The translations under genes and the position numbers were made by a program. DNA of 38,259 nucleotides from an uncultured delta proteobacterium (GTDB taxonomy: Bacteria > Desulfobacterota > Syntrophia > Syntrophales > Smithellaceae): assembly GCA_903907985.1 (NCBI GenBank), contig CAIVQG010000044.1, positions 1-38,259 on the forward strand, in the 5' to 3' direction. Under the pieces are notes generated by a model, which searched no databases, was not told the origin of the DNA, and saw only the letters and a list, made by a program, of their open reading frames with translations. Of the stretch, positions 7,739 to 15,437 are shown one piece after another. Each line of letters opens with the position of its first letter. Positions within the stretch are counted from its first letter, which is position 1.

Positions 7739-8815
7739 ATGTATGCTGTTATAATGGCCGGAGGACGGGGAACAAGGTTTTGGCCGCGCAGTCGAGAAAA
7801 AAAACCGAAACACTTATTGGACATCATCAGTAATCGAACCATTATTCAGGAAACTGTTGACCGCATATTGCCACTGATTGAGCCGGAAAAAATTCTGGTT
7901 GTTACCGGCAAGAAACACGCCCGCGCCCTGATGAAACAACTTCCCGCAATCCCTTCCGCCAATATTATTATTGAACCGGAAGGTAAAAATACCGCACCCT
8001 GTATTGGCCTGGCGGCGTTGTATGTCCAAAAGAAAGCCGGCGATGATGTTATGGTTGTATTGCCTTCCGATCATGCCATTGCCGATCCCGTCAGATTCCG
8101 GCAAGTCATCAAAGCAGCAGCCCAAAAAGCGGCCAGTGGAGATGCGCTGGTTACTATCGGGATTAAACCCACGAGCCCCCAAACCGGTTTTGGTTATATT
8201 GAACAGGGAGATTCTATTGAAAGGAGAACAACAGAAGAAATTTTCCGTGTAAAATCAATTCGGGAGAAACCTGATTTCCAGCAAGCGTTGGAGTTTCTAC
8301 AAAGCGGCAATTTTTATTGGAACAGCGGTATGTTCATTTGGAAAGCATCCACTATCTTAAAATCAATTTCCCGCTGGTTGCCTGATTTATTTTCAGGACT
8401 CACAGCAATTAACGAAACACTGGGATTGCCGGGAGAAAAAGCTGCTGTACGCCGGATCTATAAAGATCTTGTTCCGATTTCCATAGATTATGGCGTTATG
8501 GAAAAAGCAGATAATATTTTTGCAGTCAAAGGAGATTTTGGCTGGAGTGATGTGGGCAGTTGGGATGCGCTTTGGGAAATATCGGCCAAAGATGAAAACG
8601 GCAATACCTTTATCGGCTGCAGTAATGTGATTTCCGCCGACAGTACCGGCTCTCTTGTTTACAGTCCGAGAAAGCTGGTTGCTCTTGCCGGTGTAAAAGA
8701 TTTGATTGTTGTGGAAACTGAAGATGCCCTGCTTATCTGCCAAAAAGGCAACTCCCAGGATGTTAAGAAAATAGTTGACATTCTGGAAGCAAAAAAAATG
8801 AACAAATACCTTTGA
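7739..8815 (+). CDS. mannose-1-phosphate guanylyltransferase (short, single-domain)
   Basis: The start ATG at 7739 follows GAGGAG by 6 nt. The 358-residue enzyme carries the nucleotidyltransferase signature MAGGRGTRFWPRSREKKPKHLL at its N-terminus, the PSDHAI metal/nucleotide motif, FGYIE, the EKP motif (SIREKPD), and the NSGMFIWK and FGWSDVGSW segments typical of GDP-mannose pyrophosphorylases. It makes GDP-mannose from GTP and mannose-1-phosphate for surface polysaccharide. It ends before the cupin domain found in bifunctional ManC/AlgA proteins, so it lacks the isomerase part. It stands alone on the plus strand, with the minus-strand selenoprotein gene facing it. Some members act on related sugar phosphates. 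Confidence 0.93.
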   Translation: MYAVIMAGGRGTRFWPRSREKKPKHLLDIISNRTIIQETVDRILPLIEPEKILVVTGKKHARALMKQLPAIPSANIIIEPEGKNTAPCIGLAALYVQKKAGDDVMVVLPSDHAIADPVRFRQVIKAAAQKAASGDALVTIGIKPTSPQTGFGYIEQGDSIERRTTEEIFRVKSIREKPDFQQALEFLQSGNFYWNSGMFIWKASTILKSISRWLPDLFSGLTAINETLGLPGEKAAVRRIYKDLVPISIDYGVMEKADNIFAVKGDFGWSDVGSWDALWEISAKDENGNTFIGCSNVISADSTGSLVYSPRKLVALAGVKDLIVVETEDALLICQKGNSQDVKKIVDILEAKKMNKYL

Positions 8816-8844
8816 AATATTTTTGAACAGGAGGAAATTCTATA

Positions 8845-8871
8845 GAAAAAACGGCAAGTCCATCGCTGCCG
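8845..8871 (-). terminator. probable intrinsic terminator of the selenoprotein gene
   Basis: Read on the minus strand, CGGCA (8871-8867) and TGCCG (8856-8852) form a 5-bp stem with a 10-nt loop. TTTTTTC follows directly (8851-8845). It lies 31 bp after the stop codon at 8903. The stem is short, so strength is uncertain. It also lies 29 bp beyond the convergent guanylyltransferase stop. Confidence 0.5.
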
Positions 8872-8902
8872 ACGATTGTAACAGGCCAATCCTATGCGCG
8901 GC

Positions 8903-9199
8903 TTACTTTAAATAAATTGGTTCGCCAGTGACTGTAAATTTCCCTTTTTTGAGCTCATTGATAATCATGCCGAGGGTAGTCTTCTCGTCATCAAAAGTAA
9001 CAACCAATAGATCATGTCCCTGATTCTCGTACTTATTCACTCCCTTAATTTTCTGCAGGATAGTACCTATCCGGGCATGGGAGTTTCAAGACGCACAACC
9101 GGGTACAGTCAACTGGATGATTCTCTCTGTGGCAAAAGCGGCAGAGGAAAAAGTCAAGAAAAACAAAAAACAAATAAATATGCCGGCAACCTTTTTCAT
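8903..9199 (-). CDS. exported HMA (MerP-like) domain protein with in-frame UGA, likely selenoprotein
   Basis: From the ATG at 9199 (GAGGTT 5 nt upstream) the frame reads a signal peptide MKKVAGIFICFLFFLTFSSAAFA and then TERIIQLTVPGCAS. It meets TGA at 9086-9088 and continues open for 60 codons to TAA at 8903. If UGA is selenocysteine (residue 38), the product is 98 residues. The part after UGA (NSHARIGTILQKIKGV ... LLVVTFDDEKTTLGMIINELKK) completes the beta-alpha-beta-beta-alpha-beta heavy-metal-associated fold, and the metal-binding CxxC becomes C-A-S-U. A hairpin with the layout of a bacterial SECIS follows the UGA. The protein should be periplasmic and bind a soft metal or act in redox chemistry. 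Standard gene calling would miss it. A pseudogene is the alternative, but the signal peptide, frame, SECIS, promoter and terminator all look intact. Confidence 0.8.
9039..9088 (-). promoter_or_regulatory. bacterial SECIS-like hairpin after the in-frame UGA
   Basis: On the minus strand, UGA (9088-9086) is followed by an outer stem ACUCCC (9084-9079) with GGGAGU (9044-9039). An apical stem GGAUA (9072-9068) with UAUCC (9062-9058) holds the loop GGUAC. The loop GGU begins 18 nt after UGA, the same distance as in E. coli fdhF as I recall that sequence. SelB recognises such a GG(U)-bearing apical loop. The element lies wholly inside the coding frame, as bacterial SECIS elements do. Confidence 0.7.
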
Positions 9200-9221
9200 T
9201 TTTAACCTCGTTTATTTTGTG

Positions 9222-9249
9222 ATTATATAATAACTTCAAATTACATCAA
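9222..9249 (-). promoter_or_regulatory. sigma-70 promoter for the selenoprotein gene
   Basis: On the minus strand TTGATG (9249-9244) and a perfect TATAAT (9227-9222) are 16 bp apart. Transcription would start near 9214, giving a leader of about 15 nt that holds the GAGGTT ribosome site. It is divergent from the maf promoter at 9270-9298. Confidence 0.55.
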
Positions 9250-9269
9250 GAATCAATCATAATTTGCAA

Positions 9270-9298
9270 TTGACAGGAAGTGCTAACTTTGAAATAAA
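9270..9298 (+). promoter_or_regulatory. sigma-70 promoter for maf-yggS
   Basis: A perfect -35 TTGACA (9270-9275) is followed after 17 bp by AATAAA (9293-9298), which matches the -10 at four of six positions. It lies about 33 bp before the maf start codon. The next gene, yggS, has no promoter of its own and should share this one. Confidence 0.55.
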
Positions 9299-9330
9299 AA
9301 CAAATAATCAAAAATACAAGGATAATAGTC

Positions 9331-9924
9331 ATGGCTATCAATATTTCCAACCCCTTTATTTTAGCATCCGCATCACCCCGCAGGCAGGAATTGTTACGAT
9401 CGGTGGGATTTAAATTTAAAACCATACCCGCTCACGTCAACGAAGACTATATTAACGGAGAAAGTCCGCGGGAACATGTCAAAAGACTTGCTCGGGATAA
9501 AGCACGGGCTATCGCTCGTAAATATCCTGGGTCTTGGGTGCTGGGTGCCGATACAATAGTTGTTATTGACGGGTTGATTTTAGGCAAACCAAAAAACAAA
9601 ACGCAGGCCCGGCAAATGCTGGAGAGGCTCAGCGGCAGAGAGCATAAAGTATTCACCGGTTTTACTCTCAGCCACGCGGCTTCCCGATCTATAAAAACAA
9701 AAGTTATCCAGTCGGCGGTGCAATTTAAACACATCTGCGCCGGAGAAATGGAATGGTATACAGCTTGCGATGAACCATATGACAAAGCCGGTGGCTATGC
9801 CGTGCAGGGAAAGGGAGCATACTTCATTCAGTCTATTCGCGGCTCTTATACCAATGTAATTGGCCTGCCGCTTTGCGAAGTATTGGAAGAACTGAAAAAA
9901 ATGGGAGCAATAAATTTCGGGTAA
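9331..9924 (+). CDS. maf: Maf-family nucleoside triphosphate pyrophosphatase
   Basis: The 197-residue protein opens with FILASASPRRQELLRSVGF, the Maf signature, and has the catalytic segment WVLGADTIVVIDG, followed by LGKPKNKTQARQMLERLSGREHKVFTGF and DKAGGYAVQGKGAYFI. Maf enzymes are cytoplasmic pyrophosphatases that remove non-standard or excess nucleotides (dTTP/UTP-, m7GTP- or pseudouridine-type depending on subgroup) and can restrain cell division. The subgroup cannot be set from sequence alone. Length is normal. The stop is 7 bp before the yggS start on the same strand, so the two form an operon. Confidence 0.94.
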   Translation: MAINISNPFILASASPRRQELLRSVGFKFKTIPAHVNEDYINGESPREHVKRLARDKARAIARKYPGSWVLGADTIVVIDGLILGKPKNKTQARQMLERLSGREHKVFTGFTLSHAASRSIKTKVIQSAVQFKHICAGEMEWYTACDEPYDKAGGYAVQGKGAYFIQSIRGSYTNVIGLPLCEVLEELKKMGAINFG

Positions 9925-9931
9925 TCATTTT

Positions 9932-10624
9932 ATGGTCACAGATATTGTTGCAAATATTACTAAAATCAGGCAGCGGATCGCGGTTGCCTGCGCGCGGTGC
10001 GGGCGCGATCCGCATTCCGTAAAACTAATGGCGGTAACCAAAACAGTACCTGGGGAGCTAATTTTGCAAGCCGTGGATGCGGGCATCAATCTGCTGGGGG
10101 AAAATTATGTCCAGGAAGCCAGAGAAAAAATAGATCAGCTAAACGGACGCGCCCAATTGCACTTAATCGGTCATCTGCAAACCAATAAAGCAAAATATGC
10201 CGTTAAAATTTTCGACTATATTCATTCTGTTGACCGTCGGGAACTGGTGCTGGAGCTGGATCGGCGGGCAAAAGCCGCCAGCCGCAAAATGAATATTTTG
10301 ATCGAGGTTAATGTCAGCGGAGAGCAAACAAAAAATGGTGTTGCAGCAGGGGCGGCTGTGGAATTAGTTAAAAGCATCGCGCAGCTAACGAATCTTTCCG
10401 TGCGCGGACTGATGACGATGGCGCCGTATTCCGACGATCCAGAAACCTCCCGGCCTTATTTTCAGGCACTGAGATGTCTGCGCAATGAAATTGCCCGTGC
10501 AGGAATTCCCGGCGTTCAAATGGAAGAGCTTTCCATGGGCATGACGGATGATTTCGAGGTAGCCATTGAAGAAGGTGCCACCATTGTACGCATCGGAAGA
10601 GCAATATTCGGCAACCGTCAATAA
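9932..10624 (+). CDS. yggS: YggS/PLPBP-family pyridoxal phosphate homeostasis protein
   Basis: The 230-residue protein has the fold-type III PLP lysine K37 in KLMAVTKTVPG, and the family segments LLGENYVQEAREKI, LHLIGHLQTNKAK, YIHSVDR, NVSGEQTKNGV and RGLMTMAPY. ELSMGMTDDFEVAIEEGATIVRIGRAIFG ends the barrel. YggS proteins bind PLP without known catalysis and buffer the free PLP pool, which affects amino and keto acid metabolism. The gene starts 7 bp after maf and is probably translated from the same message. About 290 bp without a gene follow. Confidence 0.95.
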   Translation: MVTDIVANITKIRQRIAVACARCGRDPHSVKLMAVTKTVPGELILQAVDAGINLLGENYVQEAREKIDQLNGRAQLHLIGHLQTNKAKYAVKIFDYIHSVDRRELVLELDRRAKAASRKMNILIEVNVSGEQTKNGVAAGAAVELVKSIAQLTNLSVRGLMTMAPYSDDPETSRPYFQALRCLRNEIARAGIPGVQMEELSMGMTDDFEVAIEEGATIVRIGRAIFGNRQ

Positions 10625-10810
10625 TCACCAGGCACAAAGTGGTCATGACCATGCTGTCCGATCTACTCAGGATAAAACTTTCAAAACATAACTGCACAAC
10701 GAGTACAGTCAATTTTACCGGTGCTGTTGTTTTTCCCAATTAGCCTTTTCATACTACATTTCACCCGCCAATAATCAATGGCTGAACTCTAACGTAACAG
10801 GTGGTACAAG

Positions 10811-10835
10811 TGTCGGGGACAGTGTGCCCCAGACA
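10811..10835. repeat. hairpin-forming palindrome just upstream of a promoter
   Basis: TGTCGGGG (10811-10818) pairs with CCCC-A-GACA (10827-10835), giving 8 bp with one bulged A and an 8-nt loop. It ends 6 bp before the -35 box at 10842. It has no T-run, so it is more like an operator or a remnant of a REP-type repeat than a terminator. Confidence 0.4.
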
Positions 10836-10841
10836 TAAATA

Positions 10842-10870
10842 TTGACATATGTGAATAATTTCTCTATGAT
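10842..10870 (+). promoter_or_regulatory. strong sigma-70 promoter
   Basis: A perfect TTGACA (10842-10847), 17-bp spacer and TATGAT (10865-10870; five of six) predict a start near 10877. The leader would be about 40 nt before the ATG at 10918. It is among the best sigma-70 matches in the window. Confidence 0.8.
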
Positions 10871-10917
10871 TTTACTAGCTACGAAGGAAATTATTCTTCA
10901 GAAGAAAAGAGAAAAAA

Positions 10918-12732
10918 ATGGTTTTAAGAAAAATCTTTTTTGTTTCTGTCTTATTAATTCTATTATTTCCCACGCTTGTATCAGCCGAAATTAAAGAATT
11001 TACTCATGAAGTTGAAGATGTTGTAGGGAAAGACCAATCTCAGGAAGCAAAAGAAAAGTATCTTATAGAAAGGGCCATGCGGCTTGCTCTGGAAGAAGCG
11101 GGTGTATACATCTCTTCAACTACAGTTGTAACGAATCTCCAGTTATCTGAAGATAATGTAACGGCAATGACGGCTGGCATCGCCAAAATCAAAACGCGCG
11201 ATATATCGCCCAGAATTGATGAAAACAAAAACATATATATTAAAGTTAAAGTAATTGTTACTGTGGACACAAGCATTCTGGATAAGCAAATTGAAAATCT
11301 GGCAAAAGAAACAGCAACAATGAAAAAATTGGAAGAAGAAGTAAAAAAGAGAGCCGCTCTGGAAAAAGAATTAGAAAGCTTAAAAAAAGATGACATAAAA
11401 AGGCTTAATCAACTCAACACTCAGGTAATAGCAATCGAAAAGGAGCGCCAAAAGCAAAGGATCTTTAGAGAAGAACAAGCTCTAAAGGCGAAAGGTGAAC
11501 TCAATAAGGTTCAAATTGAGCGGCTGAATAAAGAAAAAGAACTACAGGAACGTATAAATAAAGAAATTGCGGAACAGGAAAAGAAACGAAGGGAAGAATC
11601 AGAAGCGATAGCCAAGGAAAGTGATAGAATAAAACGAGCACAATTGGAAAATGATCAAAGACTGAGTGAACTTGCCAGGAAAGCAGATTTGAAAAAACAG
11701 GAATGGGTAACGGTTGATGAAAGCCTTTCTATTAAACAAATAATTGAGGAATCAAAAAACATTAAATCGGAAATCGTCAACATTAGCAGTCAACTGGATA
11801 TTCAATTCGAGAAAAACAAAGATAATCTGAACAATGTATTCAGCAAACAAATTGAGTTGACCGTGCCCCAATTTCCTCCTGATCCTGAGCCGAAAGGTGA
11901 TTTTGAAACAACGGCTGAATATGATAAAAGAAAGGCGGTTCATGCGGCAAAGATCGCCGAAATTGATGCGTCTAATCGAAGAAAAATTGAAAAGTTGAAT
12001 GCCGAATTAAATTATGAAATAGCAGAGGCGACGCTGGACTATCTTAAACAGACGGTTTCTATTCTTAAGGATTATGTAAACAGATTTAATGTTCTTCAGC
12101 AAAAGGCTTTTATCCTTCCGGATGAGAAAATAGAAATTGAATTAGGTCACCCGGATGCCGATAAATATTTATTTCCCATGACATTAAAACACGCCGGTTA
12201 TAACATAGAAACATCTTTAAAATATTCGGATCGCAGTAAAGCCGATGATTTAAGAAAGACCAAGCAATTCTTACATGCTGAGGGCACATTCAAAATTGCC
12301 GAAAACGTGAGCGTAAGTTACAAGACGCAGTCAATATTTAAATTAATCGGTTCCCTGCCTTCTCTGATCAGAGGTGGAAGCAAAGTAGGAAGTGGTGTTG
12401 CTAAAGCCAAGCTGTTTCGGGATAGTGACAAAAATGATGTAAGTTATAAATTGGTAAAAGTAAAAATTACTCATCCGGCGATGGATAAACCGCAAGAAAT
12501 AAACTTGCCGGAACCAAATAAATTCTCGGAAATAGAAATGTATGAAAATATTTTAAAAGAATCTATCCCGGAAGCGAAGCGGGATGCAGATAAAAAGAAA
12601 GAGCTTTTTCTGGCATTGGACAATGTTAAGAAACAAGATGCAATGAACATTCCTGCTGAGCCCGCCGAACAGAAAGAAAAAGCAGCGAAACAGCCCCCAA
12701 AAGCTAAAAAAGCAAAAAGCAAAAAGCAATAG
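10918..12732 (+). CDS. exported coiled-coil protein of unknown function
   Basis: The 604-residue protein has a clear signal peptide (MVLRKIFFVSVLLILLFPTLVSA, cleavage near residue 23). A domain to about residue 120 (RAMRLALEEAGVYISSTTVVTNLQLSEDNVTAMTAGIAKIK ... IYIKVKVIVTVDTSIL) resembles, by pattern only, the N-terminal domain of FlgT-like periplasmic proteins. A Lys/Glu-rich coiled coil covers about 125-260. A middle region includes PQFPPDPEPKGDFETTAEYDKRK, and the last 30 residues are Lys/Ala/Pro-rich. It should be periplasmic or attached to the outer surface; a structural or scaffold role is a guess. It is transcribed alone from the strong promoter at 10842-10870 and converges on the diguanylate cyclase gene 40 bp away. 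I do not recognise the whole protein. Confidence 0.85.
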   Translation: MVLRKIFFVSVLLILLFPTLVSAEIKEFTHEVEDVVGKDQSQEAKEKYLIERAMRLALEEAGVYISSTTVVTNLQLSEDNVTAMTAGIAKIKTRDISPRIDENKNIYIKVKVIVTVDTSILDKQIENLAKETATMKKLEEEVKKRAALEKELESLKKDDIKRLNQLNTQVIAIEKERQKQRIFREEQALKAKGELNKVQIERLNKEKELQERINKEIAEQEKKRREESEAIAKESDRIKRAQLENDQRLSELARKADLKKQEWVTVDESLSIKQIIEESKNIKSEIVNISSQLDIQFEKNKDNLNNVFSKQIELTVPQFPPDPEPKGDFETTAEYDKRKAVHAAKIAEIDASNRRKIEKLNAELNYEIAEATLDYLKQTVSILKDYVNRFNVLQQKAFILPDEKIEIELGHPDADKYLFPMTLKHAGYNIETSLKYSDRSKADDLRKTKQFLHAEGTFKIAENVSVSYKTQSIFKLIGSLPSLIRGGSKVGSGVAKAKLFRDSDKNDVSYKLVKVKITHPAMDKPQEINLPEPNKFSEIEMYENILKESIPEAKRDADKKKELFLALDNVKKQDAMNIPAEPAEQKEKAAKQPPKAKKAKSKKQ

Positions 12733-12772
12733 GTTGTGACCGAGTAAGTAACTGCATTTAATTTTACAAGTG

Positions 12773-13813
12773 CTATACTTGGGGATGCTGCATCCCTTTA
12801 TGCTCTTTTGCTCTGTACAGCATGGTGTCCGCTTTTTTCAGGAGTTCATTGACGTCGTTAATCCCCTCTTCCACGCAGGATATACCAAAACTTATAGAAA
12901 CTGAAATGGGAATGCCTTCAAAATCCAGGGGATTATCAACAAAAAAAGATTTCATCCGGAACGCCAACTCAGATGCCCTGCTAATGGTTGTGCTGGGAAG
13001 AACAACAATAAACTCATCGCCGGCGAATCGAGCTACAACATCACTTCCCCTGATCATGCGCAACAAATTGCCGGCCACATACTTCAGGACATGATCACCT
13101 GCTTTATGGCCATAGTGGTCGTTTACTGTTTTGAAATCATCTACATCGATGAAGACCACTGTCAGCGGAGTCGCGTATCGCACGGCCCGCTCAAATTCTC
13201 TCTTGAGTACCTGTTCCAGTACCCTGCGGTTGATTAATTCCGTTAGGGGATCTCTTGACGCTAAAATGTTTAGTTTTTCATGAGCCATAACATTGGACAG
13301 ACAAATGGAAACAATCGTTGCCAGTTGTTTGAGTAGGGTTGTATCCATTTCCGGTTTGTAGCGGGAATCAGAATCGTCGCCGTGATTAAGACTACCGATA
13401 ATTTCTCCATCCAGAGTCAGGGGAGCGATGGCCAGAGACCGGATGCTGTTTTTATACTTCAGGGGAAGCAATATCCGGAAAGCTCGCAAATTATCATTCA
13501 CCAAAATTGGATCTGTTGAACTATGAGTAATCCCCAGAAATGCTTCCCTGGTAATGAGATTCGTGCGCTCCTTGATGATTTCCGATGACGCTGATTTCAG
13601 AATCATGTCGGCTACCTCACTACTGTCAATCAGCGATATCCACACATAGGGGATGTCCCGTTTATTCTGGATTTCCGTCAACAGCTTTTCCAGAAAATCC
13701 TTGAAGTTCAAAATGGATAAAACGCTTGCTTCGATCTCGAAAAATTTCTGGGCAATTTCCAGATTTTTCTTCAATGTTGATATGATCTGTTCTCTGTCGT
13801 TCATGCACGGCAT
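12773..13813 (-). CDS. GAF-GGDEF diguanylate cyclase
   Basis: The 346-residue soluble protein has a GAF-like sensor domain at about 25-180 (VWISLIDSSEVAD ... IRSLAIAPLTLDGEIIGSLNHGD) and a GGDEF domain at about 182-346. The signature is AGDEF at 264-268, a common active variant. The inhibitory site RGSD (255-258) is present five residues before it, so product inhibition by c-di-GMP is likely. It should make c-di-GMP from two GTP under control of a signal bound by the GAF domain. An in-frame ATG at 13804 is an alternative start; neither start has a strong ribosome site. It stands alone between the exported coiled-coil gene and the lipid-type operon, so a functional link to either is only possible. 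Confidence 0.93.
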   Translation of the reverse strand: MPCMNDREQIISTLKKNLEIAQKFFEIEASVLSILNFKDFLEKLLTEIQNKRDIPYVWISLIDSSEVADMILKSASSEIIKERTNLITREAFLGITHSSTDPILVNDNLRAFRILLPLKYKNSIRSLAIAPLTLDGEIIGSLNHGDDSDSRYKPEMDTTLLKQLATIVSICLSNVMAHEKLNILASRDPLTELINRRVLEQVLKREFERAVRYATPLTVVFIDVDDFKTVNDHYGHKAGDHVLKYVAGNLLRMIRGSDVVARFAGDEFIVVLPSTTISRASELAFRMKSFFVDNPLDFEGIPISVSISFGISCVEEGINDVNELLKKADTMLYRAKEHKGMQHPQV

Positions 13814-13896
13814 CTTTCACTGGAAGGTTGACGAGAATTACAATATTTTATTAATTAAAACAATATTATTAAAAGCGGTGTAAAACAACATTCCTC

Positions 13897-13941
13897 TGTC
13901 CGGGCGAGTTTTTTCGACGCGGTCGAATTAGTCACCGGACA
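13897..13941. repeat. two-tier hairpin after the end of the biosynthetic operon
   Basis: TGTCCGG (13897-13903) pairs with CCGGACA (13935-13941). Inside it TTCGA and TCGAA pair around a 5-nt loop. The structure begins 48 bp after the radical SAM stop codon. There is no long T-run on the minus strand, so termination would need Rho or another factor. A role as an mRNA-end structure is likely but not shown. Confidence 0.4.
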
Positions 13942-13988
13942 CAACTTCTTCCCTTTCCTGTTGATCGAAGATCAATCCATGCCAGTTA

Positions 13989-15437
13989 TTATTTCTCCGG
14001 TTCAAACTGATTTTTTGCCGACCAGAAAGACGGCAAGTGACGCAGCAGATACAGGAGGCTTTTACGGTGCTGCCACAGTCGTTTGCGGAATTTTTTGCGC
14101 CAGCCCCAATCCGAATAAAAGCGCTTCACATGCTCGTTGTAAAGTTGATCGAGCCTTTCTTTTGATTTAATCCCTTGCGGAACGAAAACAAAATTCAGGC
14201 AATTCATCAGCCGCCAGTCTTCATTAAAAGTTCCTTCATTCCTGATTGTCCCCCAGAGCGGCGCGCCAAGGAAAGGTGTGAACTTGGCCATGTTCATATC
14301 GTCGAGCCCCAGCGAAATGATAAAGTCCGAAGTAAGTTGAATTGATTCCTCCGTCTCTCCCGGGAGCCCCATCATGAATAATCCTTTGGCGCGCAAGCCC
14401 GCTGCCTGAATGCGCCTCACGGTATCGCGCACATCAGCGAGTGACACGCCGGATTTGTGCCGGTTAAGCATTTGCGGGTCGGCAGATTCGATGCCCAGTG
14501 AAACCATAAGACAGCCGGCATCTTTGAGCATTCTCAGAAGATCATTATCAGTATAACCGACACGTACAGCGCAGTTAAAATTGATTCCTAAGGGGAAGCG
14601 GGTGAGTTTATCGCAAAGCTCCACAATGCGCGGACGGTTGGCTGTAAATAAATCGTCATAAATATTGATGTGCCCTACTCCGAATTGAGTTCGCAGATGC
14701 TTCATGTGCTCATAAATGTATGTGGCCGAATTATAGCGAAACCCTTTTTTGAAAACGGAGCGGTCACAATAAGAACACTGATACATGCACCCCCGCGACG
14801 TAATCATCGTTGAACCGGGCGTATTTACGTAACTGAACAGGGGGAGATGATAATCGTGAGGAAACCCGTCCAGCTTTTCGTAGGCCGGAAACGGCAGGCT
14901 ATCCAGGTCGGCAATCTGCGGACGCGGTTCATTAGTAATTGCTTCAGTCCCCTTGTGCCAGATGAGCCCCTTAATTTCTGCGGGATCAATACCGGCGACA
15001 AGCTCCGTCATCGTGAGTTCGCCTTCTCCGGCGACAAGATAGTCAAATGAAGGATAATCATCGAGCAGTTTACCTTTCAGCGCGGAAACATGGACGCCGC
15101 CGCAGACAGTGACAATATGGGGAGAGATTTCTTTGATCTTTTGGGCTAGACTCGCAGCGTCAGGAAAAGAAGAAGTCGTTGCCGAAAAACCAACGATCAG
15201 GGGCTTACATGCCAGAATTGCCGCGGCCTGTTCGTTCAAATCAACCGGCGCATGGGGGCCGAGGCAATCGAAAATAAATACTTCGTGACCTTCCTGTTCC
15301 AGATAGGCAGCGATAGATAGCAATCCCTGAGGCACCATCCGGTTGGCGATATCCGTAATATCCGTTTTTCCGGGGAACCAGTTAAAGCCGCGCGGATGGA
15401 CAAGAACTATTCGTTTTTTTTCATAGGATAATATCAT
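13989..15437 (-). CDS. radical SAM protein with B12-binding-type N-terminal domain
   Basis: The ATG at 15437 overlaps the preceding stop by 4 bp (ATGA), so I use it rather than the longer frame from 15611. The 482-residue protein has a Rossmann-like N-terminal domain (KKRIVLVHPRGFNW ... GLLSIAAYLEQEGHEVFIFD, GEGELTMTELV) as in cobalamin-binding radical SAM enzymes, though the usual DxHxxG base-off motif is not evident. The radical SAM cluster CMYQCSYC gives C217, C221 and C224. The lines VSLGIESADPQMLNRHKSG and KGLFMMGLPGETEESIQ are typical of the family. These enzymes methylate, cyclise or rearrange unactivated carbons using a 4Fe-4S cluster. As the last gene of the ketosynthase operon it probably tailors the acyl product. 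Confidence 0.9.
   Translation of the reverse strand: MILSYEKKRIVLVHPRGFNWFPGKTDITDIANRMVPQGLLSIAAYLEQEGHEVFIFDCLGPHAPVDLNEQAAAILACKPLIVGFSATTSSFPDAASLAQKIKEISPHIVTVCGGVHVSALKGKLLDDYPSFDYLVAGEGELTMTELVAGIDPAEIKGLIWHKGTEAITNEPRPQIADLDSLPFPAYEKLDGFPHDYHLPLFSYVNTPGSTMITSRGCMYQCSYCDRSVFKKGFRYNSATYIYEHMKHLRTQFGVGHINIYDDLFTANRPRIVELCDKLTRFPLGINFNCAVRVGYTDNDLLRMLKDAGCLMVSLGIESADPQMLNRHKSGVSLADVRDTVRRIQAAGLRAKGLFMMGLPGETEESIQLTSDFIISLGLDDMNMAKFTPFLGAPLWGTIRNEGTFNEDWRLMNCLNFVFVPQGIKSKERLDQLYNEHVKRFYSDWGWRKKFRKRLWQHRKSLLYLLRHLPSFWSAKNQFEPEK

Noticed and set aside
9045-9239. 64-codon minus-strand frame overlapping the selenoprotein gene
   Set aside because: It is a different frame of the same region, with weak start and no domain; the UGA-containing frame explains the sequence better.
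10368-10739. 123-codon minus-strand frame over the yggS end
   Set aside because: It is antisense to yggS with no recognisable domain.
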